NCBI RefSeq assembly: GCF_022919215.1
Contig: NZ_CP095046.1
Coordinates: 3,648,501 to 3,712,500 of the forward strand
Source of the DNA: Hymenobacter cellulosilyticus
GTDB taxonomy: Bacteria > Bacteroidota > Bacteroidia > Cytophagales > Hymenobacteraceae
Length of the DNA: 64,000 bases
Reading direction: 5' to 3'
In this document: one piece after another, positions 16,062-24,604 of the stretch
Numbering within the stretch: position 1 is the stretch's first letter
Layout: each line of letters opens with the position of its first letter
The notes under the pieces: model-generated
Databases searched by the model: none
What the model saw: only the letters and a program-made list of their open reading frames with translations
Told to the model about the DNA's origin: nothing
Program-made: the position numbers and the translations under genes

Positions 16062-17708
16062 CTACGACTTTTTCACCGCCGGCTTCTTGGCGGCCGTGGT
16101 TTGTTCGGCGCGGGCCAGTTTCAGGGCTTCGTAGAGGTTCACAATAGCGCCGGTTTTCGACAGGGTAGCAAAGTCCACCAGCTGCTTGCTGCCCGGCTGC
16201 CGCACCTGGGTGTGGCAGGGCACAGCCGACTGCAGAATGATGCGCTTCAGGTCGGCGGGGGTGAGCTGGGGAAAGTAGGTTTTGAGCACGGCCGCTACGC
16301 CGGCTACTACCGGGGCGGCCATGCTCGTGCCGCTCATTTCGGCGTAGTCGCTGCCCGGCGTGGTCGAGAGGATAGCCATGCCCGGCGCAAACACGTCGAC
16401 CGTGCCCCGGCCGTAGTTAGAGAAGCTGGCTGCCAGGCTTTCGTCGTTGGTGCGGGCACTGGCGCCCACCGTAATCAGGTTCGGAATATCCTTCCCGCTG
16501 AGGTAGCGCGTCGACGGATAAGCCGGGGTGGTGTCGTAGTCGAGGTGGTCGTTGCCGGCCGCGTGTACTAGCAGAACGCCCCGGGCTTCGGCGTAGCGCA
16601 TGGCCTCGTCCACCACCGACTTTTCGGGCGAGAAGTATTTGCCAAAGCTCATGCTGATGATTTTGGCCCCGTGGTCGACGGCATAGCGGATGGCGTTGGC
16701 TATGTCCTTGTCGTGCTCGTCGCCATCGGGTACGGCCCGTACCGCGAGGATGCGCACATGGTCGGCAATGCCCTGCACGCCCAGGGTGTTGCGGCGGTCG
16801 GCGGCAATAATACCCGCGCAGTGCGTCCCGTGGGCCGTGCCGTGGCTTTTGAGCGGGGCGCTCAGGTTGCTGTTACCATAGTGGCGCTCGGTCAGGTCGG
16901 TGGGCTGGTCGCCGATGAGAGGGCGCGGGTCGTAGGCCAGGTTGTAGTCGTAGTCGAGGCGGTCCTTGAGCTTGCGGTTGTAGCGCACGAAGCGGTTTAG
17001 TAGGGTGTCGGTGTTGGGCAGGCGCATCTGCCGCAGACCCTGGTAGTACATCTTTGCCAGGCGTAGGGCGCTAGTATCGGCTGTGGCGGGGCGCCGTAGC
17101 AGGGCCGTGTCGAGTGTGGCCGTTTGCAGGGTCTTTTTAAGGGAAGCCAGCGCCGCCTGGTCTTCGGTTAGCTGCTGGGTGTCGCGCTGGTAGGCTTCCT
17201 GCGCTTCTTGCGTTTTGCGGGTATAGGCGGCTTTTGCCTGCTCATACAGCCGAAACTCGGCCTGCTGGGCGGCGGGCACCGTGGCCAGGGTCTTGCCTTC
17301 GTAGCGGGGTTTCAGCCGGGCGTAGAGGCGGGTTTCCTCTTTTTGGTCCCGCAGTAGGTTGCGCCCGTCCTTGCTGCCCAGAAAATTCCAGCCGTACACG
17401 TCGTCGGTGTAGCCGTTTTTATCATCGTCGCGGCTGTTGCCGGCTATTTCCTTTGGGTTACGCCACAGCACCCGGTGCAAATCCACGTGCAGGGTATCCA
17501 CGCCGCTGTCGATAACGGCAACGGTGACGGGCGCCCCGGTAGGGGCCGGCAGCTGCCGTAGCAGCTCGTAGGCCCGATTGGTGCTGATGCCCATCACCTT
17601 GTCGGCGGCCGGGTCGAGGTGGTGCCACTGGGTTGGCAGCGGGGTTTGGGCCCAGCCCGGCATGGCCAGCAGGCAGAACACGATGGCAAGAGCGGAACGT
17701 TGTTTCAT
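16062..17708 (-). CDS. secreted subtilisin-like (S8) serine protease
   Basis: 548 residues from ATG 17708 (MKQRSALAIVFCLLAMPGWAQ, a cleavable signal peptide). The catalytic triad of family S8 is complete: D67 in AVIDSGV, H293 in HGTHCAG and S462 in GTSMAAP, with the oxyanion Asn 386 in HAAGND. Between Asp and His lies an insertion of roughly 150 residues with coiled-coil character (YEQAKAAYTRKTQEAQEAY and following), a layout common in Bacteroidota subtilases. There is no propeptide of the I9 type and no Por secretion C-terminal domain; the C-terminus ends in a Lys-rich tail (TTAAKKPAVKKS). It probably acts in the periplasm or outside the cell. Confidence 0.92.
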   Translation of the reverse strand: MKQRSALAIVFCLLAMPGWAQTPLPTQWHHLDPAADKVMGISTNRAYELLRQLPAPTGAPVTVAVIDSGVDTLHVDLHRVLWRNPKEIAGNSRDDDKNGYTDDVYGWNFLGSKDGRNLLRDQKEETRLYARLKPRYEGKTLATVPAAQQAEFRLYEQAKAAYTRKTQEAQEAYQRDTQQLTEDQAALASLKKTLQTATLDTALLRRPATADTSALRLAKMYYQGLRQMRLPNTDTLLNRFVRYNRKLKDRLDYDYNLAYDPRPLIGDQPTDLTERHYGNSNLSAPLKSHGTAHGTHCAGIIAADRRNTLGVQGIADHVRILAVRAVPDGDEHDKDIANAIRYAVDHGAKIISMSFGKYFSPEKSVVDEAMRYAEARGVLLVHAAGNDHLDYDTTPAYPSTRYLSGKDIPNLITVGASARTNDESLAASFSNYGRGTVDVFAPGMAILSTTPGSDYAEMSGTSMAAPVVAGVAAVLKTYFPQLTPADLKRIILQSAVPCHTQVRQPGSKQLVDFATLSKTGAIVNLYEALKLARAEQTTAAKKPAVKKS

Positions 17709-17745
17709 AGTCGCATAGCTGGGAAAAAAGATACGGTTGGCTTCC

Positions 17746-18720
17746 TTATCGAACAGCCACTTCGGCGGCATCCTCGGGCGTGGCATTGCGGATTTTGGGC
17801 ACGGTCTGCAGGTAGGCAAAAATGGCCCTGACTTCCTCGTCGCTCATCCTGGTGTACTTCGGCATGGGATACTTCAGCCCGCCCCGGGGCGAGAGGCCGT
17901 ACTGCACGGCTTGGCTGAACTGCTCCTCGCTCCAGTCGCCAAGGCCGGTTTCGGGGTCGGCAGTCAGGTTGCGGCTCAGCACCGTTTGGCCCTGCAGGTT
18001 GAGCATGGCGTTGCCGCCGCCAAGGTAGCCTTCCGATTTCTCCGGCTCCAGGGCGTTGTTGCTCTTGAAGTCCTTGGAGTGGCACTCGTAGCAGGCGTAG
18101 CGGCCCACCACCAGGTACTTGCCGTAGGCCACCTGATCCTGCGCGGCCGGGGTATTGATGGCAGCCGTGGGCATGGGGGTGGGCTTCATTACCGTATGAG
18201 TCAGGGCCTTGAGCAAAAAGGAGGGCTGCTGCTGTGGCGTGGGCGTGGCGTTGGGCCGGATCCAGGGCTGGTCGGAGCGCAGGTAGGCCACGATGCTGCG
18301 CACGTCCTCATCCGACATCTTCACGAACTTGGGCATAATCAGGCGGTAGCGCCCGTCGCGCCCGATGCCTGTGCGCAGCAGCGTTACCACCTCGGCGTCG
18401 GTCCAGCTGCCGATGCCGTGGGTTTTGTCCTGGGTGATGTTGGCCGAGTACACGTTCCCGAACTCGGTGGGAATATCCGCCAGCTTTTGGCCCGACAACG
18501 CGTTGGTTTGCTTGTTAAGGTGGCAGTCGGCGCAGTCCGACAGCACCAGCTTTTCGCCCAAGGCCAGCTGCGCGGGCGTGGCCGTGCTGGCCGTAAGGGC
18601 CGGGGCCTTGGGCAGGTCATACGTCGGAATACCTTGGGCTGCCACGTACACGGCAAAGCCCGCTACTGCCAGGGTGGCCAGGCCCAGGGTCATGCCCAGA
18701 TATTTGAAAAACTTTCTCAT
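17746..18720 (-). CDS. dihaem c-type cytochrome
   Basis: 324 residues with an N-terminal membrane anchor or uncleaved signal (LGMTLGLATLAVAGFAVYVAAQ). Two haem c sites are present: CADCH (Cys 63/66, His 67) and CYECH (Cys 210/213, His 214). Each half ends in MPKxxxMSDE(D/E)VRxI(V/F)AYL, giving the axial methionine, so the protein is a duplication of a class I cytochrome c domain. This resembles the cytochrome subunits of alcohol or gluconate dehydrogenases and other electron-transfer dihaem proteins. The partner oxidoreductase is not in the window; 37 bp separate it from the following protease gene on the same strand. Confidence 0.88.
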   Translation of the reverse strand: MRKFFKYLGMTLGLATLAVAGFAVYVAAQGIPTYDLPKAPALTASTATPAQLALGEKLVLSDCADCHLNKQTNALSGQKLADIPTEFGNVYSANITQDKTHGIGSWTDAEVVTLLRTGIGRDGRYRLIMPKFVKMSDEDVRSIVAYLRSDQPWIRPNATPTPQQQPSFLLKALTHTVMKPTPMPTAAINTPAAQDQVAYGKYLVVGRYACYECHSKDFKSNNALEPEKSEGYLGGGNAMLNLQGQTVLSRNLTADPETGLGDWSEEQFSQAVQYGLSPRGGLKYPMPKYTRMSDEEVRAIFAYLQTVPKIRNATPEDAAEVAVR

Positions 18721-18786
18721 AACTATGCTGACTTTGAGTGCGGTAGCAAGTATAGGCTAAATCATATGCCCAGACTACCGCGGCTG

Positions 18787-18804
18787 CTCACATATCTATG
18801 TGAG
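18787..18804. promoter_or_regulatory. perfect palindrome, possible operator between cytochrome and MoxR genes
   Basis: CTCACATATCTATGTGAG is an exact inverted repeat of two 8-nt halves with a 2-nt centre. It lies in the divergent region, 67 bp from the cytochrome start and 143 bp before the MoxR start. A TACCTTCG motif (18832-18839) follows downstream. An operator for a dimeric regulator is possible. Confidence 0.35.
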
Positions 18805-18947
18805 GCGGGCGTACAACATTTTTACCTTCGCCCGGCAAACCCGTCCGAACCAACACCCCCCTTGCGTAGTTGTATTATTTGACTGCCCACGCGTAGCCCC
18901 AACCGCCCAGGTTTTTGCGTACGTCTGGCTCACTCCCTATCCCCGAT

Positions 18948-20467
18948 ATGAAATCAACTGACATCCGTACCCTCGGTGACTTGAAGAAGTCTGGCTACCA
19001 GCCCCGTTCCGTCAAGCAGGAGCTGCGCGACAACCTGATTGCCAAGCTGCAAGCCAAGGAAGACGTGTTTACCGGCATCTTCGGCTACGAGGAAACCGTT
19101 ATTCCGGACCTGCAGCGCGCTATTCTAAGCATGCACCACATCAACCTGCTGGGCTTGCGCGGGCAGGCCAAAACCCGCATTGCCCGCCTCATGGTGGACT
19201 TGCTCGACGAGTATATTCCCGTGGTGGAAGGCTCGGAATTGAACGACGACCCGCTCGAGCCCCTGAGCATCTACGCCAAAAACCTTATTGCCGAGAAAGG
19301 CGACGCCACGCCCGTAAGCTGGCTGCACCGCTCGGAGCGCTACACCGAGAAGCTGGCTACGCCCGACGTGTCGGTGGCCGACCTTATCGGCGACGCCGAC
19401 CCCATCAAGGCCGCTACGCTGAAATTACCCTACTCCGACGAGCGGGTTATTCACTTCGGTTTGATTCCCCGCTCGCACCGCGGCATCTTCGTCATCAACG
19501 AGCTGCCCGACCTGCAGGCCCGCATCCAGGTGTCGCTGTTCAACATTCTGCAGGAAGGCGACATCCAGATTCGCGGCTTCAAGGTGCGGCTGCCGCTGGA
19601 TATCCAGTTTGTCTTCACGGCCAACCCCGAAGACTATACCAACCGCGGCTCCATTGTGACCCCGCTCAAGGACCGTATCGACTCCCAGATTATCACGCAC
19701 TACCCAAGAGCGTGGAAATCGGGAAGCGCATCACTAAGCAGGAAGCCCGCATCAAGCCCGAGCAAAAGGGTATGGTGGTGACCAACGAAATCATCCACGA
19801 CCTGGTGGAGCAGGTGGCGGTAGAAGCCCGCTCCTCGGAGTTCGTCGACGCCAAAAGTGGCGTGTCGGCTCGTCTGACCATTGCCGCCTACGAAAGCCTG
19901 GTGAGTGCCGCCGAGCGGCGCGCCCTGATCAACGGGGAGAAGAAAACCTACGTGCGCATCGCCGATTTCCTGGCCGCCGTGCCTGCTCTTACCGGCAAGG
20001 TGGAGCTGGTGTACGAAGGTGAGCAGGAGGGAGCCGGCATCGTGGCCGAGAAGCTGATGGGCAAAGCCATCCGCACGCTCTTCCTCAACTACTTCCCCGA
20101 CCCCGACAAGCAGAAGAAAAAGAAGAACATCCCGAACCCCTACAAAGAGGTGCAGGACTGGTTTGGGGCCGGCAACACCGTGGACGTGCTCAACGACGGC
20201 TCCGACAAGGACTACCACGCCGCCCTGGAGCAGGTGCCCGGCCTGCGCAACATCGTGACCTTCCTGCACCCCAACGAGGATGCCGACACAACTTGGTTCC
20301 TGATGGAGTTCTGCCTGCACGGTCTGGCCGAGCACAGCCTGATTTCGCGCAACCGCGTCACGGCCGGCACCCAGTTTAAGGACCTGCTGTCGTCCATGTT
20401 CACCATGCCCAGCTTCGGCGGCGATGACGACGAGGACGAGGAAGAAAAGCCCCGCCGCCGGCGGTAG
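18948..20467 (+). CDS. MoxR-type AAA+ ATPase (one frameshift)
   Basis: 506 residues once one C is restored in the run at 19703-19705, which joins SQIITHYP to KSVEIGKRITKQEARIKPEQKG. The P-loop is GLRGQAKTR (about 69-77), Walker B FVINELPDL (about 181-189), and sensor 1 FTANPEDYTNRGSIVTPLKDRIDSQI is typical of the MoxR/magnesium-chelatase I branch. The C-terminal lid ends in an acidic-basic tail (DDDEDEEEKPRRRR). With the VWA protein at 14793 it forms the MoxR-VWA pair. The usual MoxR P-loop is GxxGxGKT; here Ala replaces the second Gly position (GQAKT), which is common in this large MoxR subgroup. Confidence 0.87.
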
Positions 20468-20470
20468 CGT

Positions 20471-20547
20471 GTAGCGCGAAATGTGTAGTTCGCGTACCCC
20501 GCGCCGGTAGGGTCATTCCGGTGCGCGAACTACACAGTTCGCGCTAC
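20471..20547. repeat. cloverleaf-type inverted repeat
   Basis: Two 24-bp arms (20471-20494 and 20524-20547) are inverted copies with one mismatch. Each arm is itself nearly palindromic (CGCGAACT then AGTTCGCG around a TGTG/CACA centre), so a cruciform with side hairpins can form. It lies 4 bp after the MoxR stop, just before a terminator. Confidence 0.8.
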
Positions 20548-20553
20548 TACCAA

Positions 20554-20589
20554 AAACGCCCCGCGTATCGAAAGATGCGCGGGGCGTTT
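20554..20589. terminator. hairpin terminator after the MoxR gene
   Basis: AAACGCCCCGCG (20554-20565) pairs with GCGCGGGGCGTTT (20577-20589), with T residues after it. Confidence 0.85.
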
Positions 20590-20844
20590 CAATTTGGAGT
20601 ATTCTCTACTTGTTGAAAACGTCTTTCAAGAGGGGATTAGGAGTCAGCTAGGAAGCCTTTTGCTTTGCATACGCCCACATGCAGAAATGCAAGACAGTGT
20701 TTTATCTATAATAAGTACTTATGTAAAACACTATATATGCGATACTGCTACCTTAGCCGCTGCTAGTGGCGCTGGTAGTAGAAAAGCCCGGTTCCTATAG
20801 CTAATGCAGTAGCAACGTTTCTGGGTTTATAAAAAATCAATACA
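20590..20844. other. AT-rich gap, no gene seen
   Basis: About 250 bp with clearly lower GC than the flanks. It contains the 12-bp palindrome ATAAGTACTTAT (20711-20722) and alternating TATATATG nearby. No ORF with coding character. Confidence 0.5.
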
Positions 20845-21314
20845 ATGAGAATAGTAACTGTAGTCGCCCTCACCGCTGTATTTGGCAGCTTCCTGTCATG
20901 CACGTCCGGAACGGAGGCCCCCAAAAAGCTAGTAAAATGCCTATAACGGGTACTTGGCAGCTGGTTAACAGAACAGTTATTGAGAAGGGGGACACGGTGA
21001 CCACGGCCACCAACAAAAACGAATCGTTTATTAAAGTCATTAATGACACCCACTTCGCCTTTTTGCAGCACGACTTAAAAAAAGGCAAGGATTCAGCTGC
21101 GGTGTTCGTGGCCGGGGGCGGCAAGTATTCCCTCAAAGACAGCCTCTATAGTGAGCACTTAGAGTATTGCAGCGCCCGAAACTGGGAGGATAATGATTTT
21201 GCCTTCACCCTCACGTTAAAAAACGATACCCTCACGCAAAGTGGCGTGGAGAAGGTAGCCAGTGCCGGCGTAGACCGGGTTAATATCGAGCGCTACGTAC
21301 GGCTGAAACCATAG
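20845..21314 (+). CDS. lipocalin-like lipoprotein (one frameshift)
   Basis: The start ATG 20845 encodes MRIVTVVALTAVFGSFLSC, a type II signal peptide with the lipobox SFLSC, in a frame that runs into a stop at residue 34. One missing base in the C5A5 run at 20918-20927 joins it to KMPITGTWQLVNRTVIEKGD, the start of a small beta-barrel. The mature part of about 135 residues begins with GTWQLV, as in lipocalin-like domains of Bacteroidota, and has alternating strands (FAFTLTLKNDTLTQSG). Ligand and role unknown. Base composition is more AT-rich than the neighbours. Without the repair, only an untargeted 138-residue product would be seen. Confidence 0.6.
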
Positions 21315-21391
21315 TGGCTAATTAATGAGGTGAAAGAATTTCACGCTCAGCACAGCTTCAAGCAGCGGTGTCGCTTACTTAGGTTGCACCC

Positions 21392-22074
21392 ATGAAACAA
21401 AAGAAAATCGGGTTAGTAGGGGCATAAGCTGGGTTTCCACCCTGGACTATTACCGCCTCATCAATGAGGGCGTAAACGAGCGGCTGGGCGGACTGAACTT
21501 CGCCGAGCTGTTGCTTTACTCCCTCAACTTTGCCGACGTGCAGGCCACCTGGGAGCATTCTTACAGCTTGCTGCGCGATGCCTGCCTTAGCCTGCAGCGC
21601 GGAAATGCCGAGGCCATTGCCTTGTGCGCCAATACCGCCCATTTGTTTGCCGACCAGCTGGCGGCTGAGCTGCAATTGCCCTTCATTCACATCGTCACCG
21701 AAACGGCGAAAGTCCTGCGGCAGGAAGGCCACACTACCATTGGTCTGCTCGGTACCAAATTCACGATGGAAATGCCCTTCTACCGGGAGCGGCTGCAAGC
21801 CTTTGGCATAACGGTGCTCACGCCGCCCGCGCAGGAAACCCGGGACTACGTGCAGCTTACCGTCAAGGAAGAGCTGGGGCGGGGGCTGCTCCGGCCTGAA
21901 ACCAAAGCGCGCTACCTCGCCATTGGGCAGGAACTGATTAGTAGCGGAGCCACAGCCCTGGTGCTGGGCTGCACCGAGGTTCCGCTCCTTATCAGTCAGG
22001 CCGATTTCGCCGTGCCGGTGTTCGACACGGTCAAAATCCACTCGGACGCCATTGTAAGCTACATGGTGTCCTAA
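21392..22074 (+). CDS. aspartate/glutamate racemase family protein (one frameshift)
   Basis: Start ATG 21392: MKQKKIGLVGG then ISWVSTLDYYRLINEGVNERLGG after restoring one G in the run 21419-21422; as written the frame stops after 11 codons. Length about 227 residues, normal for the family. Both catalytic cysteines are present: ALCANTAHLFAD (first) and LVLGCTEVPLLI (second), in the spacing of cofactor-independent Asp/Glu racemases (RacX/YgeA type). The N-terminal IGLVGG(I)SW replaces the more usual GGMG(P)xA. It may make D-amino acids for peptidoglycan or act on other amino acids. A hairpin (22077-22101) follows. Confidence 0.85.
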
Positions 22075-22076
22075 GC

Positions 22077-22101
22077 CACGGCCCGGCGGCAGCGGGCCGT
22101 G
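22077..22101 (+). terminator. hairpin after the racemase gene
   Basis: CACGGCCCG (22077-22085) and CGGGCCGTG (22093-22101), a perfect 9-bp stem 3 bp after the stop codon, without a long T tract. Confidence 0.5.
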
Positions 22102-22212
22102 AGCTGGAAGGGCGGTGGCATACTGGGCTGAACTGCTGGCGAAACTCTCAGAACGAGGGTCAAACAGACCCTTACCCAGTTGTTCGCGCCCGGCAGCACT
22201 GCCCGGTGATTC

Positions 22213-22977
22213 TTAGTCCCAGATGCTGTTGGCCTCGGTAAGAATGAGGGGCTGGCCGTCGGTAATCACAATGGTGTGCTCGTGCTGGGCCACGAAGCTG
22301 CCGTCTTTGGTAGCCAGCGTCCAGCCGTCGCCGAGCTGGTGGGCAATAGAGGCGCGGGTGGAAATAAAGGTTTCCACGGCCACTACCGAGTTCTTTTTGA
22401 AGCGCTTCACATTGTGCCGGTCGTAGTAGCAGGGAATTTCCTTGGGCTCCTCGTGCAGGCTGCGGCCAATGCCGTGGCCCACCAGATTCTTGATAACCCG
22501 GTAACCTGCTTTTCGCGCTTCGGCTTCAATCAGCCCGCCGATATCGGCAATGCGGACGCCGCCGCGAATATTGCTCAGAGCCGTGCGCAGGATCTGCCGG
22601 GAGGCGTCCACCAGGGGCTGGTGCTGGTGAATATCCTGGCCCAGCACAAAGGAGCCGCCGTTGTCGGCCCAGTAGCCATCCAGCTCCGCCGACACGTCAA
22701 TGTTCACCAGGTCGCCTTCCTGCAGTATTTTACGGGCCGAGGGAATGCCGTGGGCCACCTCATTATTGACGCTGATGCACGTCCAGCCGGGAAACCCGTA
22801 CGTCAGCCGCGGGGCCGATTTCGCGCCCAAGTCCGCCAGAATGTGCCCGCCGTATTCGTCTACCTCTTTCGTCGACATACCCGGCCGGGCGTACTCGCGC
22901 ATTTGCTTTAGGGTAGTGCCGACGGCCTGGCTGATGCGCTGCAGGCCAACTAATTCTTCTTGGGAGGTGATGGACAT
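22213..22977 (-). CDS. map: methionine aminopeptidase, type I
   Basis: 254 residues, intact. It removes the initiator Met from nascent proteins. The pita-bread fold motifs are clear: GFPGWTCISVNNEVAHGIPS (substrate His in EVAHGIP), metal ligands Asp in VNIDVSAELDGYWADNGG (D and second D), His in LVGHGIGRSLHEEP, Glu in VVAVETFIS and Glu in QHEHTIVI. The length is that of the minimal bacterial type Ia enzyme. The usual glutamate-proline EP(xx)IP region reads HEEPKEIPCYYDR. The gene is monocistronic and convergent with the racemase. Confidence 0.95.
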   Translation of the reverse strand: MSITSQEELVGLQRISQAVGTTLKQMREYARPGMSTKEVDEYGGHILADLGAKSAPRLTYGFPGWTCISVNNEVAHGIPSARKILQEGDLVNIDVSAELDGYWADNGGSFVLGQDIHQHQPLVDASRQILRTALSNIRGGVRIADIGGLIEAEARKAGYRVIKNLVGHGIGRSLHEEPKEIPCYYDRHNVKRFKKNSVVAVETFISTRASIAHQLGDGWTLATKDGSFVAQHEHTIVITDGQPLILTEANSIWD

Positions 22978-22980
22978 AAG

Positions 22981-23593
22981 ACGAAATGTTTAAGCGCGCT
23001 GAAGAGGCAGCGCTGGGTTGTTAACCGGAAGCCAGCAGCACGGGTTTATGAGGAAGTGCTTTGAGGACTTTTTGCCCAGGCTTACATCTTGCTATTCCAT
23101 CCCTGCCCGGCTGCCGGAGCACAGCTCAATTAAACTTAGAAGCGGGTAAGACCAACAGTGCCGGCTTCAAACCAGAAGAGGCAAGCCGGAAAACGCAACC
23201 TCCTGCGCTGCTAAAACAGCCTTGGCAAGATAAGGCTTCCCGCATAACTCCTTACGCTTATAGCGGTCCAGCAGAGCCGATGACCGGCGGCGTCAGCCCG
23301 GTGCGCAGGGGCTCCGACTAGCCTAGCCAGCCTCGTGGCCAGTATTGTCCAGAGCAGGCGGCTTGAGGGGCAAACCGCAGAGGGCGAAGGAGTATTCTGG
23401 TTTTTTAGGCCTGATTGCCAGTCCGGTAAATCCGCTCGGCGAGGAAAATCGTTCATTCACCCACGAAACATAGCCCTCGGACAAATCTTTCGGGAAGGCG
23501 GGAACCTAAAGCGTTGCTTTGTATCATTCCAACGGCCAAACGGGCTGATGGAACCCATCCAACGCCCGTTTCACCCTCCAGCCTTTTTCTGCC
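22981..23593. other. 613-bp gap, nothing recognised
   Basis: No ORF with coding character and no tRNA-like fold could be seen. The stretch is of ordinary base composition and holds only short chance ORFs. It may contain the map promoter near its left end. Confidence 0.4.
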
Positions 23594-23788
23594 ATGCCTT
23601 CCTGCCTCCTTGCCCGCCTCGCTTCGTTTTTGCTCGTTCTTGCCCTGCTGGTGCCCAGCGCCTCGGCGGTAGCAGCGGGCCGCGGACCGTACGGACGGAC
23701 CATGAGCAAGGGGCGGCCCACGGTACACCGTCCGAATTACAAACAGTACAACGCCAGCAACACGCGTTGGTTTTTTCAGCGCTGGTAG
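23594..23788 (+). CDS. small exported protein, hypothetical
   Basis: 64 residues, MPSCLLARLASFLLVLALLVPSASAVAAG and then a basic, aromatic tail (RPTVHRPNYKQYN, ending TRWFFQRW). The first 26 residues are a convincing signal peptide with an ASA-type cleavage site. The short mature peptide, rich in Arg, Tyr and Trp, is of a type often annotated in Hymenobacter as hypothetical. It sits directly before a terminator. No function can be given; conservation in relatives would decide if it is real. Confidence 0.5.
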   Translation: MPSCLLARLASFLLVLALLVPSASAVAAGRGPYGRTMSKGRPTVHRPNYKQYNASNTRWFFQRW

Positions 23789-23867
23789 GCCGCTGCTTCC
23801 CGCCGGGGTTCATTCCCGAGAAAGAAATAACTACTGGTTTTTTTACACACCCGACCTGCGCAACAAC

Positions 23868-23902
23868 AAAAAAGCCGACTGATTCTTCAGCCGGCTTTTT
23901 TG
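23868..23902. terminator. bidirectional terminator
   Basis: AAAAAAGCCG and its complement CGGCTTTTTT flank a stem with CTGA/TCAG, between the small exported gene and the convergent cyclophilin gene. Confidence 0.8.
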
Positions 23903-23922
23903 TGGGCAACTCCGAAGGCAAC

Positions 23923-24384
23923 TTAGGCCTGCTCGCTTACCACGATTTTCTTAATCTCGTCGTTGGCCTTAATCTGGTCAATGATGTCCAGGCCTTCTAC
24001 CACTTTACCGAATACAGTGTGGTTGCGGTCGAGGTGGGCCGTGTTGTCGCGGCTGTGCACGATGAAGAACTGGCTGCCGCCGGTGTTGCGGCCGGCGTGG
24101 GCCATGCTCAGCACGCCACGGTCGTGGTACTGGTTGCCACCTTTGAGCTCACAGTCAATTTTGTAGCCGGGGCCGCCGGTGCCGGGCTGGCCTTTGGCGC
24201 CGTCGCGGGAGTTAGGGCAGCCGCCCTGCACCACGAAATTGGGGATGACGCGGTGAAACTTCAGCCCGTCGTAGAAGCCTTTCTGGGCCAGGTCGGTGAA
24301 GTTCTTAACCGTGTTGGGAGCGTCCTGCTCAAAGAACTCAACTTTCATCACGCCGTGCGTGGTATGGATTTCGGCAGTTTTCAT
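23923..24384 (-). CDS. cyclophilin-type peptidyl-prolyl cis-trans isomerase
   Basis: 153 residues from ATG 24384 (MKTAEIHTTHGVMKVEFFEQD), chosen because a TACCTTTG promoter motif lies upstream at 24454-24461, downstream of the longer in-frame starts. Compact single-domain cyclophilin: FHRVIPNFVVQGG holds the catalytic Arg and Phe, MAHAGRNTGGSQFFI the substrate pocket, LDRNHTVFGKVVEG the C-terminal part. There is no signal peptide, so it is cytoplasmic, like PpiB. It catalyses cis-trans isomerisation of Xaa-Pro bonds in protein folding. Confidence 0.93.
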   Translation of the reverse strand: MKTAEIHTTHGVMKVEFFEQDAPNTVKNFTDLAQKGFYDGLKFHRVIPNFVVQGGCPNSRDGAKGQPGTGGPGYKIDCELKGGNQYHDRGVLSMAHAGRNTGGSQFFIVHSRDNTAHLDRNHTVFGKVVEGLDIIDQIKANDEIKKIVVSEQA

Positions 24385-24453
24385 GCGAAGGAAAAGAGAA
24401 TAGGTGGAGGGGGTAAAAAGCGCCAAAGACCCGAAAAGGTTTCGTGCGCCGAA

Positions 24454-24461
24454 CAAAGGTA
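24454..24461 (-). promoter_or_regulatory. -7 element TACCTTTG for the cyclophilin gene
   Basis: Minus-strand TACCTTTG matches TAnnTTTG, about 70 nt before the ATG. Confidence 0.5.
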
Positions 24462-24604
24462 GCCAAATCAGCCGCCGGCAAAACATCCGTGGGGCCGCCG
24501 AGTTGCGTACACGGAGCCACAATGCCGGAAGTTGAATATTTCGATATTGCCCCGACCTTCAACCGACCATTTCTGAGCCAATCCCTAACCCCGTTCCGCG
24601 TCCG

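Noticed and set aside
20594..20800. 68-codon ORF in the AT-rich gap
   Set aside because: No signal, no motif, poor start, and overlaps palindromic AT-rich DNA.
23335..24462. 375-codon open frame on the plus strand
   Set aside because: Its second half is the antisense of the cyclophilin gene, and its first part crosses the 64-residue exported gene in another frame. No family resemblance.
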